A DNA stretch of 64,000 bases from Coprococcus aceti (GCF_025567285.1 NZ_JAOQJT010000003.1:310001-374000), one strand, 5' to 3'. Positions 6,672-15,772 are shown, counted from the first letter of the stretch. Notes: generated from the letters alone by a model not told the origin. Made by a program: numbers and translations.

Positions 6672-8741
6672 ATGGCACAGGATACAAATATAAGTACAAT
6701 AAAGGGCGTATACGTCAACAGAGAGATTTCATGGCTCAAGTTTAATGAGCGTGTGCTGGAGGAGGCACAGAATGAGAATTCACCGCTTTGCGAGAAATTG
6801 TCATTTCTGGCAATATATCAGTCAAATCTTGATGAATTCTTCATGGTGAGAGTTGGTTCTCTGGAGGATCAGAAACTTTTGACCGGAGATCAGAGGGAGA
6901 ACAAGACAAAGCTCAGCCCACAGGAACAGATTGATGCGATCCTTGAGAATGTCACAAAGCTCAATGCGATCAAAGACAACATATATGAGAATCTCATGAA
7001 AGATGTTGAGACGGAGGGGTTTAGACTGGTAAGGTACGCAGACCTGTCGAAGGCTGACGCAAAGTATCTTGACAGTTATTTTGCGCAGGAGATACTTCCG
7101 CTGCTCTCAGTGATGATCGTTGGAAGAAAACAGCCATTCCCATTCCTCAAGAACAGAGAGATATATGCCCTTGCCATACTTGAGAGAAAGGGCAAGAAGA
7201 AACTCGGTATCATACCTTGTGAGAGTGGCATGCTTCCAAGACTTGTGGCACTTCCGGGCGTGCCGGGAACCTATATACTTTTGGAGGAGCTTATCCTTCA
7301 CTATGCTCCAGGGCTTTTCAAGGGCTACAAGGTTCAGGAGAAGACTCTCATGAGGATCACCAGAAATGCCGATATCGACGTGAGCAAGGTGTATGATGAA
7401 GACCTCAACTACAGAGATCAGATGGAACAGGTTGTTAAGCTTAGAAAGAAACTTGCTCCGGTCAGAATAGAATTTACAAGAGATATATCACAGAAGATGG
7501 TGGGCGAGGTGTGTGATTACTGTGAGCTTGACGAGAAACATGTATTTTATTCAAAATCTCCGCTGGATCTGTCATTTGTATTCCAGATACAGGATAAGCT
7601 CAGGGACAGACAGGAGCTGTTCTTTGAGAAGAGGGTGTCACAGCAGTCACCGGATCTTGATGTGATGAAGCCACTTATACCTCAGATACTTGAGAAGGAT
7701 GTGCTTCTCTCATATCCGTATGAGAGCATCAGACCGTTCCTGAATCTCCTTCAGGAGGCAGCAAGAGATCCAAAGGTAAATGCAATCAGGATGACTTTAT
7801 ATCGTCTTGCGAAGAACTCTAAGGTTGTGGAAGCACTTGTTGAAGCTGCAGAGAATGGTAAGCAGGTTGAGGTACTTGTGGAGCTCAAGGCAAGATTTGA
7901 TGAGGAAAATAATATAGAGTGGAGCCGTACCCTCGAGGATGCGGGCTGTCATGTTGTGTATGGCGTTGACGGACTCAAGGTTCATTCAAAGCTCTGTCTC
8001 ATAACCAGAAAAGACGGAGGTAAAATCCAGTACATAACACAGATAGGAACGGGAAATTACAATGAGAAGACATCCAGACTCTACACAGATCTGTCGCTCA
8101 TGACTGCAAATGAGGCTATTGGCAAGGATGCCATGAAAGTGTTTCAGTCGATTCTTATTGGCAATACAGTCAGCCATGCTGATCACCTGCTTGTGGCTCC
8201 TGAATGCCTGCAGGCTCCGGTTCTCAAGATGATAGATGATGAGATTGCCATAGCAAAGGACGGTCAGCCTGCTTATATCGGAGTTAAGATCAATTCTCTC
8301 ACTGACAAAAAGATCATCGACAAGCTGGTTGAGGCATCAAAGGCGGGAGTGAAGGTTGAACTTATAGTCAGAGGAATATGCTGTCTGCTGGCAGGGATTC
8401 CTGGTGAGACGGAGAATATACATATAAGAAGTATTGTCGGACGCTTCCTTGAGCACTCAAGAATATACATCTTCGGAACACCTGACAGAGACAAGATATA
8501 TATAGCTTCGGCGGATTTTATGACGCGTAACACTCTCCGCCGTGTGGAGGTTGCTACACCTATATATGATGATAAGATCAAGCAGCGTATCAGGGACATG
8601 TTTGGACTTATGATGAAGGACAACATGCAGGCGCGTATACAGCAGCCTGATGGAACCTACTTGAAACAGAACCGCGATGTTGAGGAGATAAACTCACAGG
8701 AACAGCAGTATGCAGATGCCTATGAGAGGGCACGTCAGTAG
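6672..8741 (+). CDS. ppk: Polyphosphate kinase 1
   Basis: The 689-residue enzyme polymerises ATP gamma-phosphate into polyphosphate reversibly. Seen: the N-terminal SNLDEFFMVRVG signature (51-62), the phospholipase-D-like segment VHSKLCLITRK containing His438 (equivalent to the autophosphorylated His of PPK1), and GRFLEHSRIYIFG with His595. Length matches E. coli PPK1. An upstream in-frame TTG at 6609 lacks a ribosome binding site; AAGGAG (6655-6660) places the start at the ATG at 6672. It follows the Na/Pi-pstS pair by about 200 bases and completes an uptake-and-storage unit. No Pho box is seen directly before it. Confidence 0.96.
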   Translation: MAQDTNISTIKGVYVNREISWLKFNERVLEEAQNENSPLCEKLSFLAIYQSNLDEFFMVRVGSLEDQKLLTGDQRENKTKLSPQEQIDAILENVTKLNAIKDNIYENLMKDVETEGFRLVRYADLSKADAKYLDSYFAQEILPLLSVMIVGRKQPFPFLKNREIYALAILERKGKKKLGIIPCESGMLPRLVALPGVPGTYILLEELILHYAPGLFKGYKVQEKTLMRITRNADIDVSKVYDEDLNYRDQMEQVVKLRKKLAPVRIEFTRDISQKMVGEVCDYCELDEKHVFYSKSPLDLSFVFQIQDKLRDRQELFFEKRVSQQSPDLDVMKPLIPQILEKDVLLSYPYESIRPFLNLLQEAARDPKVNAIRMTLYRLAKNSKVVEALVEAAENGKQVEVLVELKARFDEENNIEWSRTLEDAGCHVVYGVDGLKVHSKLCLITRKDGGKIQYITQIGTGNYNEKTSRLYTDLSLMTANEAIGKDAMKVFQSILIGNTVSHADHLLVAPECLQAPVLKMIDDEIAIAKDGQPAYIGVKINSLTDKKIIDKLVEASKAGVKVELIVRGICCLLAGIPGETENIHIRSIVGRFLEHSRIYIFGTPDRDKIYIASADFMTRNTLRRVEVATPIYDDKIKQRIRDMFGLMMKDNMQARIQQPDGTYLKQNRDVEEINSQEQQYADAYERARQ

Positions 8742-8854
8742 GCGCATTGCATAGTGAGACTGCGCAAAAGTAGCAAAGGCATTTGCTTTCTGAGGACAGA
8801 TATGTTAGAATCTGTAAAAATCAAAGATAAAAATAACGTGCAGATTACGGACCG

Positions 8855-8910
8855 AAAAGGATAACGACTGTGCATGCTTTGGCATGCCGGCTGTTATCCT
8901 TTTTGTGTTT
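8855..8910 (+). terminator. Terminator between ppk and pabA
   Basis: AAAAGGATAAC (8855-8865) pairs with GTTATCCTTTT (8893-8903). An inner GCATGC/GCATGC helix sits at 8872-8887, and a T-rich tail follows. It lies about 30 bases before pabA, so it could also act as an attenuator for read-through. Confidence 0.85.
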
Positions 8911-8938
8911 TATAGTGATTGCGGATAAGGAGAAGTGC

Positions 8939-9523
8939 ATGTATCTGATGATAGACAATTTTGATTCATTTGTGTATAACCTGAAGGCGTATTTCGAAGA
9001 GATGGGAAGATGTGTGACCGTAAAAAGGTGCGATCGGATATCTCTGCATGATGTGGAAGATCTGGAGCCGGAGGGCATAATACTTTCACCGGGACCTGGG
9101 CGGCCATGGGAGGCAAAAATGTGTGTGGATGTTGTGAACATGTATAAGGGAAAGATTCCGATACTTGGAGTCTGCCTTGGACATCAGATACTTGGGTATT
9201 GTGCGGGCGCCATTGTTGAAAAAGGAAAGATGCCAATGCATGGAAAGGTGACAGAGATACATACCTGTGGAACAGGTCTGTTCGCGCGGCTGCCGGAAAG
9301 CTTTCATGTCACAAGGTACCACTCATTGGTAATAAATGGCAGTAGTCTGCCGGATGATTACCAGGTGGATGCTATATCCGAGGACGGTGCAGTTATGGGA
9401 ATATCACACAGAAGGTTGCCGTTGTACGGGGTGCAGTTTCACCCGGAAGCGGTACTTACGGAGTATGGTCATGATATATTGTATAATTTTTGTATAGCGG
9501 CGGAGAAATTTAATTGCAGATAA
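8939..9523 (+). CDS. pabA: Aminodeoxychorismate synthase glutamine amidotransferase subunit
   Basis: The 194-residue class I glutamine amidotransferase supplies ammonia to PabB. Seen: IDNFDSFVYN at the N-terminus, the oxyanion motif SPGPGRP, nucleophile GVCLGHQ (Cys79), and the catalytic pair in FHPEA (His168, Glu170). A longer frame beginning at 8870 would run through the terminator stem; AAGGAG at 8926-8931 supports the ATG at 8939. PabA and TrpG are close homologues and some serve both pathways. The neighbouring PabB and PabC argue for p-aminobenzoate. pabB begins 10 bases after the stop. Confidence 0.9.
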   Translation: MYLMIDNFDSFVYNLKAYFEEMGRCVTVKRCDRISLHDVEDLEPEGIILSPGPGRPWEAKMCVDVVNMYKGKIPILGVCLGHQILGYCAGAIVEKGKMPMHGKVTEIHTCGTGLFARLPESFHVTRYHSLVINGSSLPDDYQVDAISEDGAVMGISHRRLPLYGVQFHPEAVLTEYGHDILYNFCIAAEKFNCR

Positions 9524-9533
9524 GGAGTCATAT

Positions 9534-10937
9534 ATGAGCAGTATGAGGCGAGTGCTAAAAAAACTTGACAGATATGTGTGTGCAGCTGATGTTTTTGAAA
9601 TATATGAGGATGAGACAGGAATAGCATTTCTTGACTCATCCCTTGTGAATAATCTGGGACACTATTCGATCATCGGGAGATGCCCGTATCTCAGGCTTGT
9701 TAAGAATGGGGATACATTTGAGGTTAATGGAGATTCTGAAAAGAATATAACATTTGAAGAATATATGAGACAGTATCTTGTACAGCATATGGATAAGAGC
9801 CCGGAGGATTTGCCAATCGTATCAGGAGCGATAGGGTATGTATCCTACGATTATGGAATGGATAGGATGGGGCTTGATTCCATCAATGAAGACCTTGTGT
9901 CTGTTCCAGAGGCAGTCATGACATTCTATGACTGTTTTGTTGTTGAAGATTGCCTAAAAAAAGAGACATATCTTGTGGCAAATGGGATGACAGGTGATGC
10001 ACAGTCAAATATTGATGTAATGGAGAATGATATAGAGAAGTATTGCGGCAGGGATGATCGGGAAAATGAGAATATAATTGACAGGACAAGTGAAGATGTA
10101 CAAAAGAGAAAGAAGTATAACTTGAATGTGTACGAAGAATGCAGCAGGGAAGAGTATGAGGACTCTATAAGAAGGCTGAAGGATTATATAACCGAGGGGG
10201 ATGTATATGTTGCAAATATGACAAGGCATATAGTTGTCGACAGCGAAAAAAAGCCTCTGGACGTGTTCCGCGATCTGCGAGTTTGTAATCCGTCGCCATT
10301 TGGTGGATATCTTGATCTGGGAGATTATCAGATAGTGAGCGCATCTCCTGAAAGGTTCATGCAGATAAAGGATCGTCGTGTGTACACCCGGCCGATAAAG
10401 GGAACGAGGAGACGAGGAGAGACTGACAGGGAGGATGAGGCGCTCAGGGGTGAGCTTGAGAAATCACAGAAGGAAAAGAGCGAACTTCTGATGATTGTAG
10501 ATCTTGAGAGGAATGACCTGAATCGTGTGTGCAGACCGGGAAGCGTAAAAGTGACTGAACTGTTTTCGATAGAAGAGTATGCAACTGTTTTTCATCAGGT
10601 GGCAAATGTTGAAGGCATGCTGCAGGATGGGGAAGATGTGATGTCTCTTCTTACTGCGGCATTTCCGGGTGGTTCTGTTACGGGGGCGCCGAAACGCAGG
10701 GCTATGGAGATTACAGATGAACTTGAATGCGGGAAGAGAAATATTTACACCGGCTCTATTGGTTATATTACATTGGATGGAAAATGTGATTTTAATATAG
10801 TGATAAGAACTGTATTGTACAGAAATGGCAGGTATTATCTAGGCGTTGGAGGCGGTATTACTGCCGATTCAGATCCTGGTGCAGAGTATGAAGAGACACG
10901 GGATAAGGCAAAAGCAATACTCAGTGCATTGCAGTAG
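9534..10937 (+). CDS. pabB: Aminodeoxychorismate synthase component I
   Basis: The 467-residue chorismate-binding enzyme converts chorismate plus ammonia to 4-amino-4-deoxychorismate for folate. The motif PIKGT (287-291) carries the Lys typical of PabB, where anthranilate synthase TrpE has PIAGT. Also seen: NPSPFGGYL, SASPERFM, IVDLERNDLNR and GSVTGAPKRRAMEI. An N-terminal domain of about 200 residues precedes the catalytic domain, as is usual. It sits between pabA and pabC with short gaps, forming one operon. Base use resembles its neighbours. Confidence 0.92.
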   Translation: MSSMRRVLKKLDRYVCAADVFEIYEDETGIAFLDSSLVNNLGHYSIIGRCPYLRLVKNGDTFEVNGDSEKNITFEEYMRQYLVQHMDKSPEDLPIVSGAIGYVSYDYGMDRMGLDSINEDLVSVPEAVMTFYDCFVVEDCLKKETYLVANGMTGDAQSNIDVMENDIEKYCGRDDRENENIIDRTSEDVQKRKKYNLNVYEECSREEYEDSIRRLKDYITEGDVYVANMTRHIVVDSEKKPLDVFRDLRVCNPSPFGGYLDLGDYQIVSASPERFMQIKDRRVYTRPIKGTRRRGETDREDEALRGELEKSQKEKSELLMIVDLERNDLNRVCRPGSVKVTELFSIEEYATVFHQVANVEGMLQDGEDVMSLLTAAFPGGSVTGAPKRRAMEITDELECGKRNIYTGSIGYITLDGKCDFNIVIRTVLYRNGRYYLGVGGGITADSDPGAEYEETRDKAKAILSALQ

Positions 10938-10971
10938 CATTTGAAAATGATGAAAATGGGAGAAATGTAAA

Positions 10972-11745
10972 ATGAATGTAAAAATGGATGATTGCTTTCA
11001 ATTTGGTCTTGGAGCATTTGAAACTATAAGTGTGGTTGACGGCAGGCCGATATTTCTTGACAGGCATCTGAGACGTCTGGAAGATGCTGCAAGATTTCTG
11101 GATCTTGGCATGCCAGCAGAACGGGGCATAGACAGGATAGCTGTGCTGGAATATCTGAGAAAGTGGATGAGTGAGCATGATTACAGAGATCGATCAGGTC
11201 ATATGAGGCGATGTGCGTTAAAGATCATGCTGACTCAGGAAAATGTGGTTTTTTCAATGAGAGATAATCCTTACACCCCGGATATATACGAACGGGGGTT
11301 TGCAATGGACATAAGTAATGTTAGAAGAAATGAGACATCGCCGTTCGTATATCATAAAACCATGAATTACGGAGACTGCATTCTTGAAAAAAGACGGTCT
11401 AGGAAAGCTGGAATGGATGAACGGATCTTCCTGAATACGAAGGGACAGATATGCGAGGGTACGGTGAGCAATATATTTTTTGTGAGAGATGGCAGGATAT
11501 ACACACCCGCGATAGACTCAGGTCTTCTGCCTGGAACAGTAAGGGGGTATATCTGTGAATCAGAGGCGGTCACGCAGACGGTGATATTCCCTGATGAACT
11601 GTCATCATATCAGGAATGCTTTGTGACCAATTCCTTGATGGGGGTCATGCCGGTGAAACTACTGGGAAATATCAGCTTTGAGGAGAGGAGTGTCACTGCC
11701 AGGACGATGAGAAAATATCATGATTTTTCAGCTTCATGCCGGTAA
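10972..11745 (+). CDS. pabC: Aminodeoxychorismate lyase (class IV PLP enzyme)
   Basis: The 257-residue class IV aminotransferase-fold protein releases pyruvate from aminodeoxychorismate to give p-aminobenzoate. The PLP lysine is probably Lys129 in VYHKTMNYG. EGTVSNIFFV and DSGLLPGTVRGYI are the standard cofactor-phosphate motifs. FGLGAFETI near the N-terminus is also conserved. D-amino acid or branched-chain aminotransferases share this fold; the position directly after pabA-pabB decides the call. GGAGAA precedes the ATG at 10972. The gene converges on trmO with only 14 bases between stops. Confidence 0.87.
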   Translation: MNVKMDDCFQFGLGAFETISVVDGRPIFLDRHLRRLEDAARFLDLGMPAERGIDRIAVLEYLRKWMSEHDYRDRSGHMRRCALKIMLTQENVVFSMRDNPYTPDIYERGFAMDISNVRRNETSPFVYHKTMNYGDCILEKRRSRKAGMDERIFLNTKGQICEGTVSNIFFVRDGRIYTPAIDSGLLPGTVRGYICESEAVTQTVIFPDELSSYQECFVTNSLMGVMPVKLLGNISFEERSVTARTMRKYHDFSASCR

Positions 11746-11759
11746 AATGCCTTTTTGTA

Positions 11760-12473
11760 TCATTGTGGTCCGGGCTCAGCCACTTCGCATATGGTAAGAG
11801 TGTCACCAGATATGGTAAACCTTATATCGTATCCGCCGTACAGCATTCCATAGCGTCTATTCGGTTCATCCTGATAGCCCGGCCTTGGATCCTGCGCAAG
11901 TATCTCTTTTAGGGCCTCGATCTGTGTATTTGAAAATATCGTTTCAAGTTTGGCAGTGATATCGTCAGAGAAACGTACTGACAGCTCCGGAATATCAAGA
12001 GAGTCCGTCCAGCCCCCGGTCGCCTCCGGGTGGCTGTCTGTGTATGGCAGATAAGGCTTGATGTCGTACACCGGTGTACCATCCAGGATATCGGCTCCTG
12101 ACACCACAAGCCCGTGTACACAGCCAGTTTCTTCATTATATATAATGTCCAGAAGCTTCACCGACGACAGTCCGATGTTGTTCGGCCTGAAAGGTGATCT
12201 GGTGGCAAAAACCCCCATCCGCTGGTTACCACCCAGCTTTGGGGGTTTTACTGTTGCGGTAAAACCATTCTTGTGAGCCCTGGAGAAGTCCCACAGCAGC
12301 CATATGTGGGAGAATCCGTCAAGTCCTCTGAACGCCTCTGCCTGATTGTACGGTGGAAGCATCTCTATAAAAGCGGTGGCGCAGTCTGTCAGACCGCTCT
12401 GCCTTGGAATGCCGAACTTTTCTTTATAGTCACATCTCACATATCCTATTACTTCTAAACTGGTATTTGTCAT
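11760..12473 (-). CDS. trmO: TrmO-type tRNA (N6-threonylcarbamoyladenosine37-N6)-methyltransferase
   Basis: The 237-residue protein carries the TsaA/YaeB beta-barrel domain (about residues 5-145) typical of TrmO, the SAM-dependent methylase acting on t6A37 of certain threonine tRNAs. Seen: IGYVRCDYKEKFGIPRQSG, GLDGFSHIWLLWDF, ATRSPFRPNNIGLSSVKLL and KPYLPYTDSHPEA. Length is close to that of E. coli TrmO (about 235). It is one of only three genes on the minus strand. It separates the pab operon from the pst operon and shares its upstream region with pstS. Confidence 0.9.
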   Translation of the reverse strand: MTNTSLEVIGYVRCDYKEKFGIPRQSGLTDCATAFIEMLPPYNQAEAFRGLDGFSHIWLLWDFSRAHKNGFTATVKPPKLGGNQRMGVFATRSPFRPNNIGLSSVKLLDIIYNEETGCVHGLVVSGADILDGTPVYDIKPYLPYTDSHPEATGGWTDSLDIPELSVRFSDDITAKLETIFSNTQIEALKEILAQDPRPGYQDEPNRRYGMLYGGYDIRFTISGDTLTICEVAEPGPQ

Positions 12474-12559
12474 GTATATTTATCCCACTTTCTGGTTGCA
12501 ATTTATAAGTTATGGCAGATTATTTGCTGTACATTCAGCATGCATTGATTAACGCCGAC

Positions 12560-12614
12560 TTTACATTCAATTTACATAGCGTTGGTTATGTATTTTACTT
12601 ATGCCATTTATTAT
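12560..12614 (+). promoter_or_regulatory. Pho-box promoter of the pst operon
   Basis: TTTACA at 12560 and 12571 are 11 bases apart, and TTTACT at 12594 continues the series after one degenerate repeat. TATTAT at 12609-12614 serves as the -10. With a start near 12620 the boxes fall between about -60 and -22, the spacing known for PhoP/PhoB-activated promoters. No -35 hexamer is present. Confidence 0.75.
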
Positions 12615-12623
12615 AGTTCAAAG

Positions 12624-12799
12624 AAAAGAACAAAAGGCGCGCGAGTTCTTTTCCGGGACATAAGCAAAGAATGATATGCCCCAATAATACAATATTTGTA
12701 AAGACCGGTTCAAGAGATAACCGGCACATGTAACAATTTTCGGAGAAAATTGTTATGCAGCATCAGCCATCGCCGATAGGCGATTTTGCATGGCTGATG
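12624..12799 (+). promoter_or_regulatory. Structured 5' leader of pstS with four consecutive hairpins
   Basis: The leader holds AAAAGAAC/GTTCTTTT (12624-12652), CCGGTT/AACCGG (12705-12724), an 11-bp helix with a GGA loop (12731-12755), and CATCAGCCAT/ATGGCTGATG with an inner CGCC/GGCG helix (12761-12799). None is followed by a T-run, so they are not obvious terminators. They could stabilise the mRNA or regulate it. Confidence 0.6.
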
Positions 12800-12839
12800 T
12801 TCCAAGAAAGAATATGGGCAAAGTAAGGAGATAAGAAAA

Positions 12840-13733
12840 ATGATTAGATTAAAGAATGTATTAGCAGTTACACTTGGAGCAGCACTTATGGTAGGAAGCC
12901 TTGCAGGCTGTGGAAATAATTCATCAAAGAGCGCAGATGGCGGATTCGATGCAACACAGGATATATCAGTAGTATCAAGAGAGGAAGGCTCAGGAACAAG
13001 AGGAGCATTTGTAGAACTCACAGGAGTTGAGGAGAAGGACGCAGATGGCAATAAGGTCGACAACACAACAACAAATGCCATCACATGTAACAGCACAGAA
13101 GTCGTGCTCACAACAGTGGCAGGAGATGATTATGCAATCGGTTACATATCTCTCGGAGCACTCAACGATACAGTAAAGGCACTCAAAATCGGTGGAGTTG
13201 AGGCAAGTGAGGAGAACATCAACAATGGTTCATACACCCTCTCAAGACCATTCAACATCGTTACAAAGGATGGCATCAGCGATGTTGCACAGGATTTCAT
13301 CAACTACATCATGAGCGAGGATGGACAGAAGATCATCTCAGCAAATAAGTACATCGAGGTTGCAAACAGCGGAGCATTTACTTCAACAAATCCAAAGGGC
13401 AAGATTGTTGTTGCAGGATCATCTTCAGTAACACCTGTTATGGAAAAACTTATCGAGGCATACAAGGCAATCAACACAAACGCTGACATCGAGCTTCAGG
13501 AGAGCGATTCAACAACAGGTATCACATCAACATCAGATGGAACATGCGACATAGGTATGGCATCACGTGAACTCAAGGATACAGAGACAGCACTTGGTCT
13601 CAAGGCAACAGTAATAGCAATGGACGGAATTGCAGTTATAGTAAATAACAACAACCCTGCTGAGGACTACACAGTAGATCAGGTCAAGGACATATTCACA
13701 GGTTCAGCAGCAAAGTGGGAGGACGTAAAGTAA
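12840..13733 (+). CDS. pstS: PstS-type phosphate ABC transporter binding lipoprotein, circularly permuted
   Basis: The 297-residue protein has lipobox LAGC with Cys24 and binds phosphate outside the membrane for PstCAB. ISVVSREEGSGTRGAF (42-57) is N-terminal, whereas the canonical N-terminal loop GSSSVTPVMEKL (193-204) is in the C-terminal half. CDIGMASREL and a final KDIFTGSAAKWEDV close the chain. In textbook PstS the last segment runs straight into the first, so this is a circular permutant. TAAGGAG at 12823-12829 precedes the ATG. It heads pstS-pstC-pstA-pstB-phoU, with pstC 7 bases downstream. Confidence 0.92.
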   Translation: MIRLKNVLAVTLGAALMVGSLAGCGNNSSKSADGGFDATQDISVVSREEGSGTRGAFVELTGVEEKDADGNKVDNTTTNAITCNSTEVVLTTVAGDDYAIGYISLGALNDTVKALKIGGVEASEENINNGSYTLSRPFNIVTKDGISDVAQDFINYIMSEDGQKIISANKYIEVANSGAFTSTNPKGKIVVAGSSSVTPVMEKLIEAYKAINTNADIELQESDSTTGITSTSDGTCDIGMASRELKDTETALGLKATVIAMDGIAVIVNNNNPAEDYTVDQVKDIFTGSAAKWEDVK

Positions 13734-13740
13734 TCAGCTT

Positions 13741-14592
13741 ATGCATAAACTTAAAGAAACAATTATGCATGTAGTATTCCTGATAGCGGCACTGGTATCC
13801 ATTGCAGCAGTAGCACTCATATGTGTGTTCCTGTTTGTGAATGGAATACCGGCCATTAAAGAGATAGGCTTCGGGGATTTCACCCTTGGTGAGGTCTGGA
13901 AGCCTACAAATGGATACTACGGCATTCTTCCTTTCATATTAGGAAGTATATATGTAACAGCCGGAGCACTGATAATTGGAGTTCCGATAGGACTTCTCAC
14001 GGCGATATATCTGGCAAAGTTTTGTCCCGACAGATTATATAAAGTTATAAAGCCATTTATCAATCTGATGGCCGGAATACCTTCGGTAGTATATGGATTC
14101 TTTGGAATGTGTGTGCTTGTACCGATGGTGAGAAGCATATTTGGAGTAAATGGAAATACGATGCTCACGGCATCAGTACTTCTTGGAATGATGATACTTC
14201 CAACTATCATCAGTGTATCAGAGACCTCAATAAGAGCGGTACCTGACAAATATTATCAGGGAGCTTTGGCACTTGGAGCGACACATGAGCGAAGTGTGTT
14301 CAAGACAGTAGTTCCAGCAGCTAAGTCAGGAGTTATGGCTGCGATTATCCTTGGTGTTGGCCGTGCAGTTGGAGAGACTATGGCGGTCATCATGGTCGCT
14401 GGAAATCAGGTCCATATGCCTGACGGAATACTGAGAGGTGTCAGAACACTCACCACAAATATAGTAATGGAGATGGGATATGCGACGGACCTGCACAGAC
14501 AGGCTCTGATAGCGACGGGCGTTGTACTGTTCGTATTCATACTCATTATCAACCTCCTGTTCTCCATCATAAAGAGAAAGACGGTGGCATAG
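13741..14592 (+). CDS. pstC: Phosphate ABC transporter permease PstC
   Basis: The 283-residue integral membrane permease has about six hydrophobic segments. Seen: NLMAGIPSVVYGFFGM and the cytoplasmic coupling region ALGATHERSVFKTVVPAAKSG, followed by AVGETMAVIMVAGN. With PstA it forms the phosphate channel driven by PstB. It starts 7 bases after pstS and its TAG directly abuts the pstA ATG, so translation is coupled. There is little N-terminal extension compared with PstA. Confidence 0.93.
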   Translation: MHKLKETIMHVVFLIAALVSIAAVALICVFLFVNGIPAIKEIGFGDFTLGEVWKPTNGYYGILPFILGSIYVTAGALIIGVPIGLLTAIYLAKFCPDRLYKVIKPFINLMAGIPSVVYGFFGMCVLVPMVRSIFGVNGNTMLTASVLLGMMILPTIISVSETSIRAVPDKYYQGALALGATHERSVFKTVVPAAKSGVMAAIILGVGRAVGETMAVIMVAGNQVHMPDGILRGVRTLTTNIVMEMGYATDLHRQALIATGVVLFVFILIINLLFSIIKRKTVA

Positions 14593-15597
14593 ATGACAGA
14601 GAGAGTAGAAGGAATAAAGACAGTTGTCGCATGTGGCGATGACAGAACAAAAAATACAATAATCAGCACGAAAAAGACGGCACCTGAGGACGATCCTTCA
14701 TCCATAGTTGATGTGGACAGCATAGAGGCTATAAACAAGAGCACATGGTCTGAGAAATGGGCTGAGTACAGAAAGAGACCGGGATCATTCATAATGTTTA
14801 TCTTTGTACATCTGGCAACGCTCATAACTGTGCTCTCCATAGGATTTCTGTTGGTGTATGTACTGGTAAAGGGAATCCCAAATCTTAATGCGGACATATT
14901 CAGCTGGGAATATACATCGGACAACTGTTCGCTGGTACCGGCACTTATAAATACGGTTTACATGACGCTGCTGTCCCTCCTGATAGCAGGTCCGATAGGA
15001 ATATTTGCAGCGATATATCTTGTCGAATATGCAAAGACTGGCAATAAGCTGGTGGGGGTAGTGAGGATCACAGCGGAGACACTTACAGGAATACCTTCGA
15101 TCGTATACGGACTATTTGGAATGCTGTTTTTCACAAATGCGTGTGGACTTAGATTATCACTCATATCAGGTGCGTTAACCCTGGCGATAATGGTTCTTCC
15201 GGTCATAATGAGAACCACAGAGGAGGCACTTATGGCAGTGCCTAAGTCTTATAGAGAAGGAAGTTTTGGACTGGGAGCCGGAAAGCTCAGAACAGTATTC
15301 AAAGTAGTGCTTCCAAGTGCCGTTCCTGGAATACTGTCAGGAATCATACTTGCGACAGGACGTATCGTGGGCGAAACGGCAGCACTCATATACACAGCAG
15401 GATCGGTTGCAAAGATGGCGACAAAGCTTACCGATTCAACAAGGACTCTGGCGGTTCATATGTACCTTCTGTCAAAAGAAGGACTTCACACGGATCAGGG
15501 TTATGCAACAGCGGTAGTGCTTCTTGTACTTGTAGTGCTTATCAACTTTGCGTCCGACAAGATTGCAGGAAAGGTTGCCGCAGATAAGGCCAATTAA
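14593..15597 (+). CDS. pstA: Phosphate ABC transporter permease PstA
   Basis: The 334-residue permease partners PstC. The first 65 or so residues are a polar, charged cytoplasmic extension before the first membrane segment near 70-95, longer than in many PstA proteins. Seen: TLTGIPSIVYGLFGM, the coupling loop GLGAGKLRTVFKVVLPSAVPG and IVGETAALIYTAG. The ATG at 14593 follows the pstC stop with no gap. About 175 bases with RNA hairpins separate it from pstB. Confidence 0.93.
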   Translation: MTERVEGIKTVVACGDDRTKNTIISTKKTAPEDDPSSIVDVDSIEAINKSTWSEKWAEYRKRPGSFIMFIFVHLATLITVLSIGFLLVYVLVKGIPNLNADIFSWEYTSDNCSLVPALINTVYMTLLSLLIAGPIGIFAAIYLVEYAKTGNKLVGVVRITAETLTGIPSIVYGLFGMLFFTNACGLRLSLISGALTLAIMVLPVIMRTTEEALMAVPKSYREGSFGLGAGKLRTVFKVVLPSAVPGILSGIILATGRIVGETAALIYTAGSVAKMATKLTDSTRTLAVHMYLLSKEGLHTDQGYATAVVLLVLVVLINFASDKIAGKVAADKAN

Positions 15598-15648
15598 CAC
15601 GTGTTGGGGCTTTGGAATCAGAGTCTTGGCAGGTGCTTACAATATCCG

Positions 15649-15670
15649 GCAGAAGCGATTGAGCTTCTGC
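15649..15670 (+). other. RNA hairpin in the pstA-pstB gap
   Basis: GCAGAAGC (15649-15656) pairs perfectly with GCTTCTGC (15663-15670) around a 6-nt loop, and no T-run follows. It probably acts as a processing or stability element allowing different levels of PstSCA and PstB. The gap also holds a CATCAT/ATGATG repeat near 15713-15734. Confidence 0.55.
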
Positions 15671-15772
15671 AATTAGAAAAGAAAATATTAAGGTGCGATG
15701 TGAAAGAAAGACATCATAACAATACAAATGATGTAACGATTCGCATTTGATGTTAAGAATGGAGAAAAATAG

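Noticed and set aside
8870..8938. N-terminal extension of pabA giving a hydrophobic leader
   Set aside because: The codons lie in the terminator stem and T-run; AAGGAG at 8926 and the conserved MYLMIDNFDS start place the true ATG at 8939.
12731..12755. Hairpin of the pstS leader as a transcription terminator
   Set aside because: The stem is perfect, but GCAG rather than a T-run follows, so intrinsic termination is unlikely.
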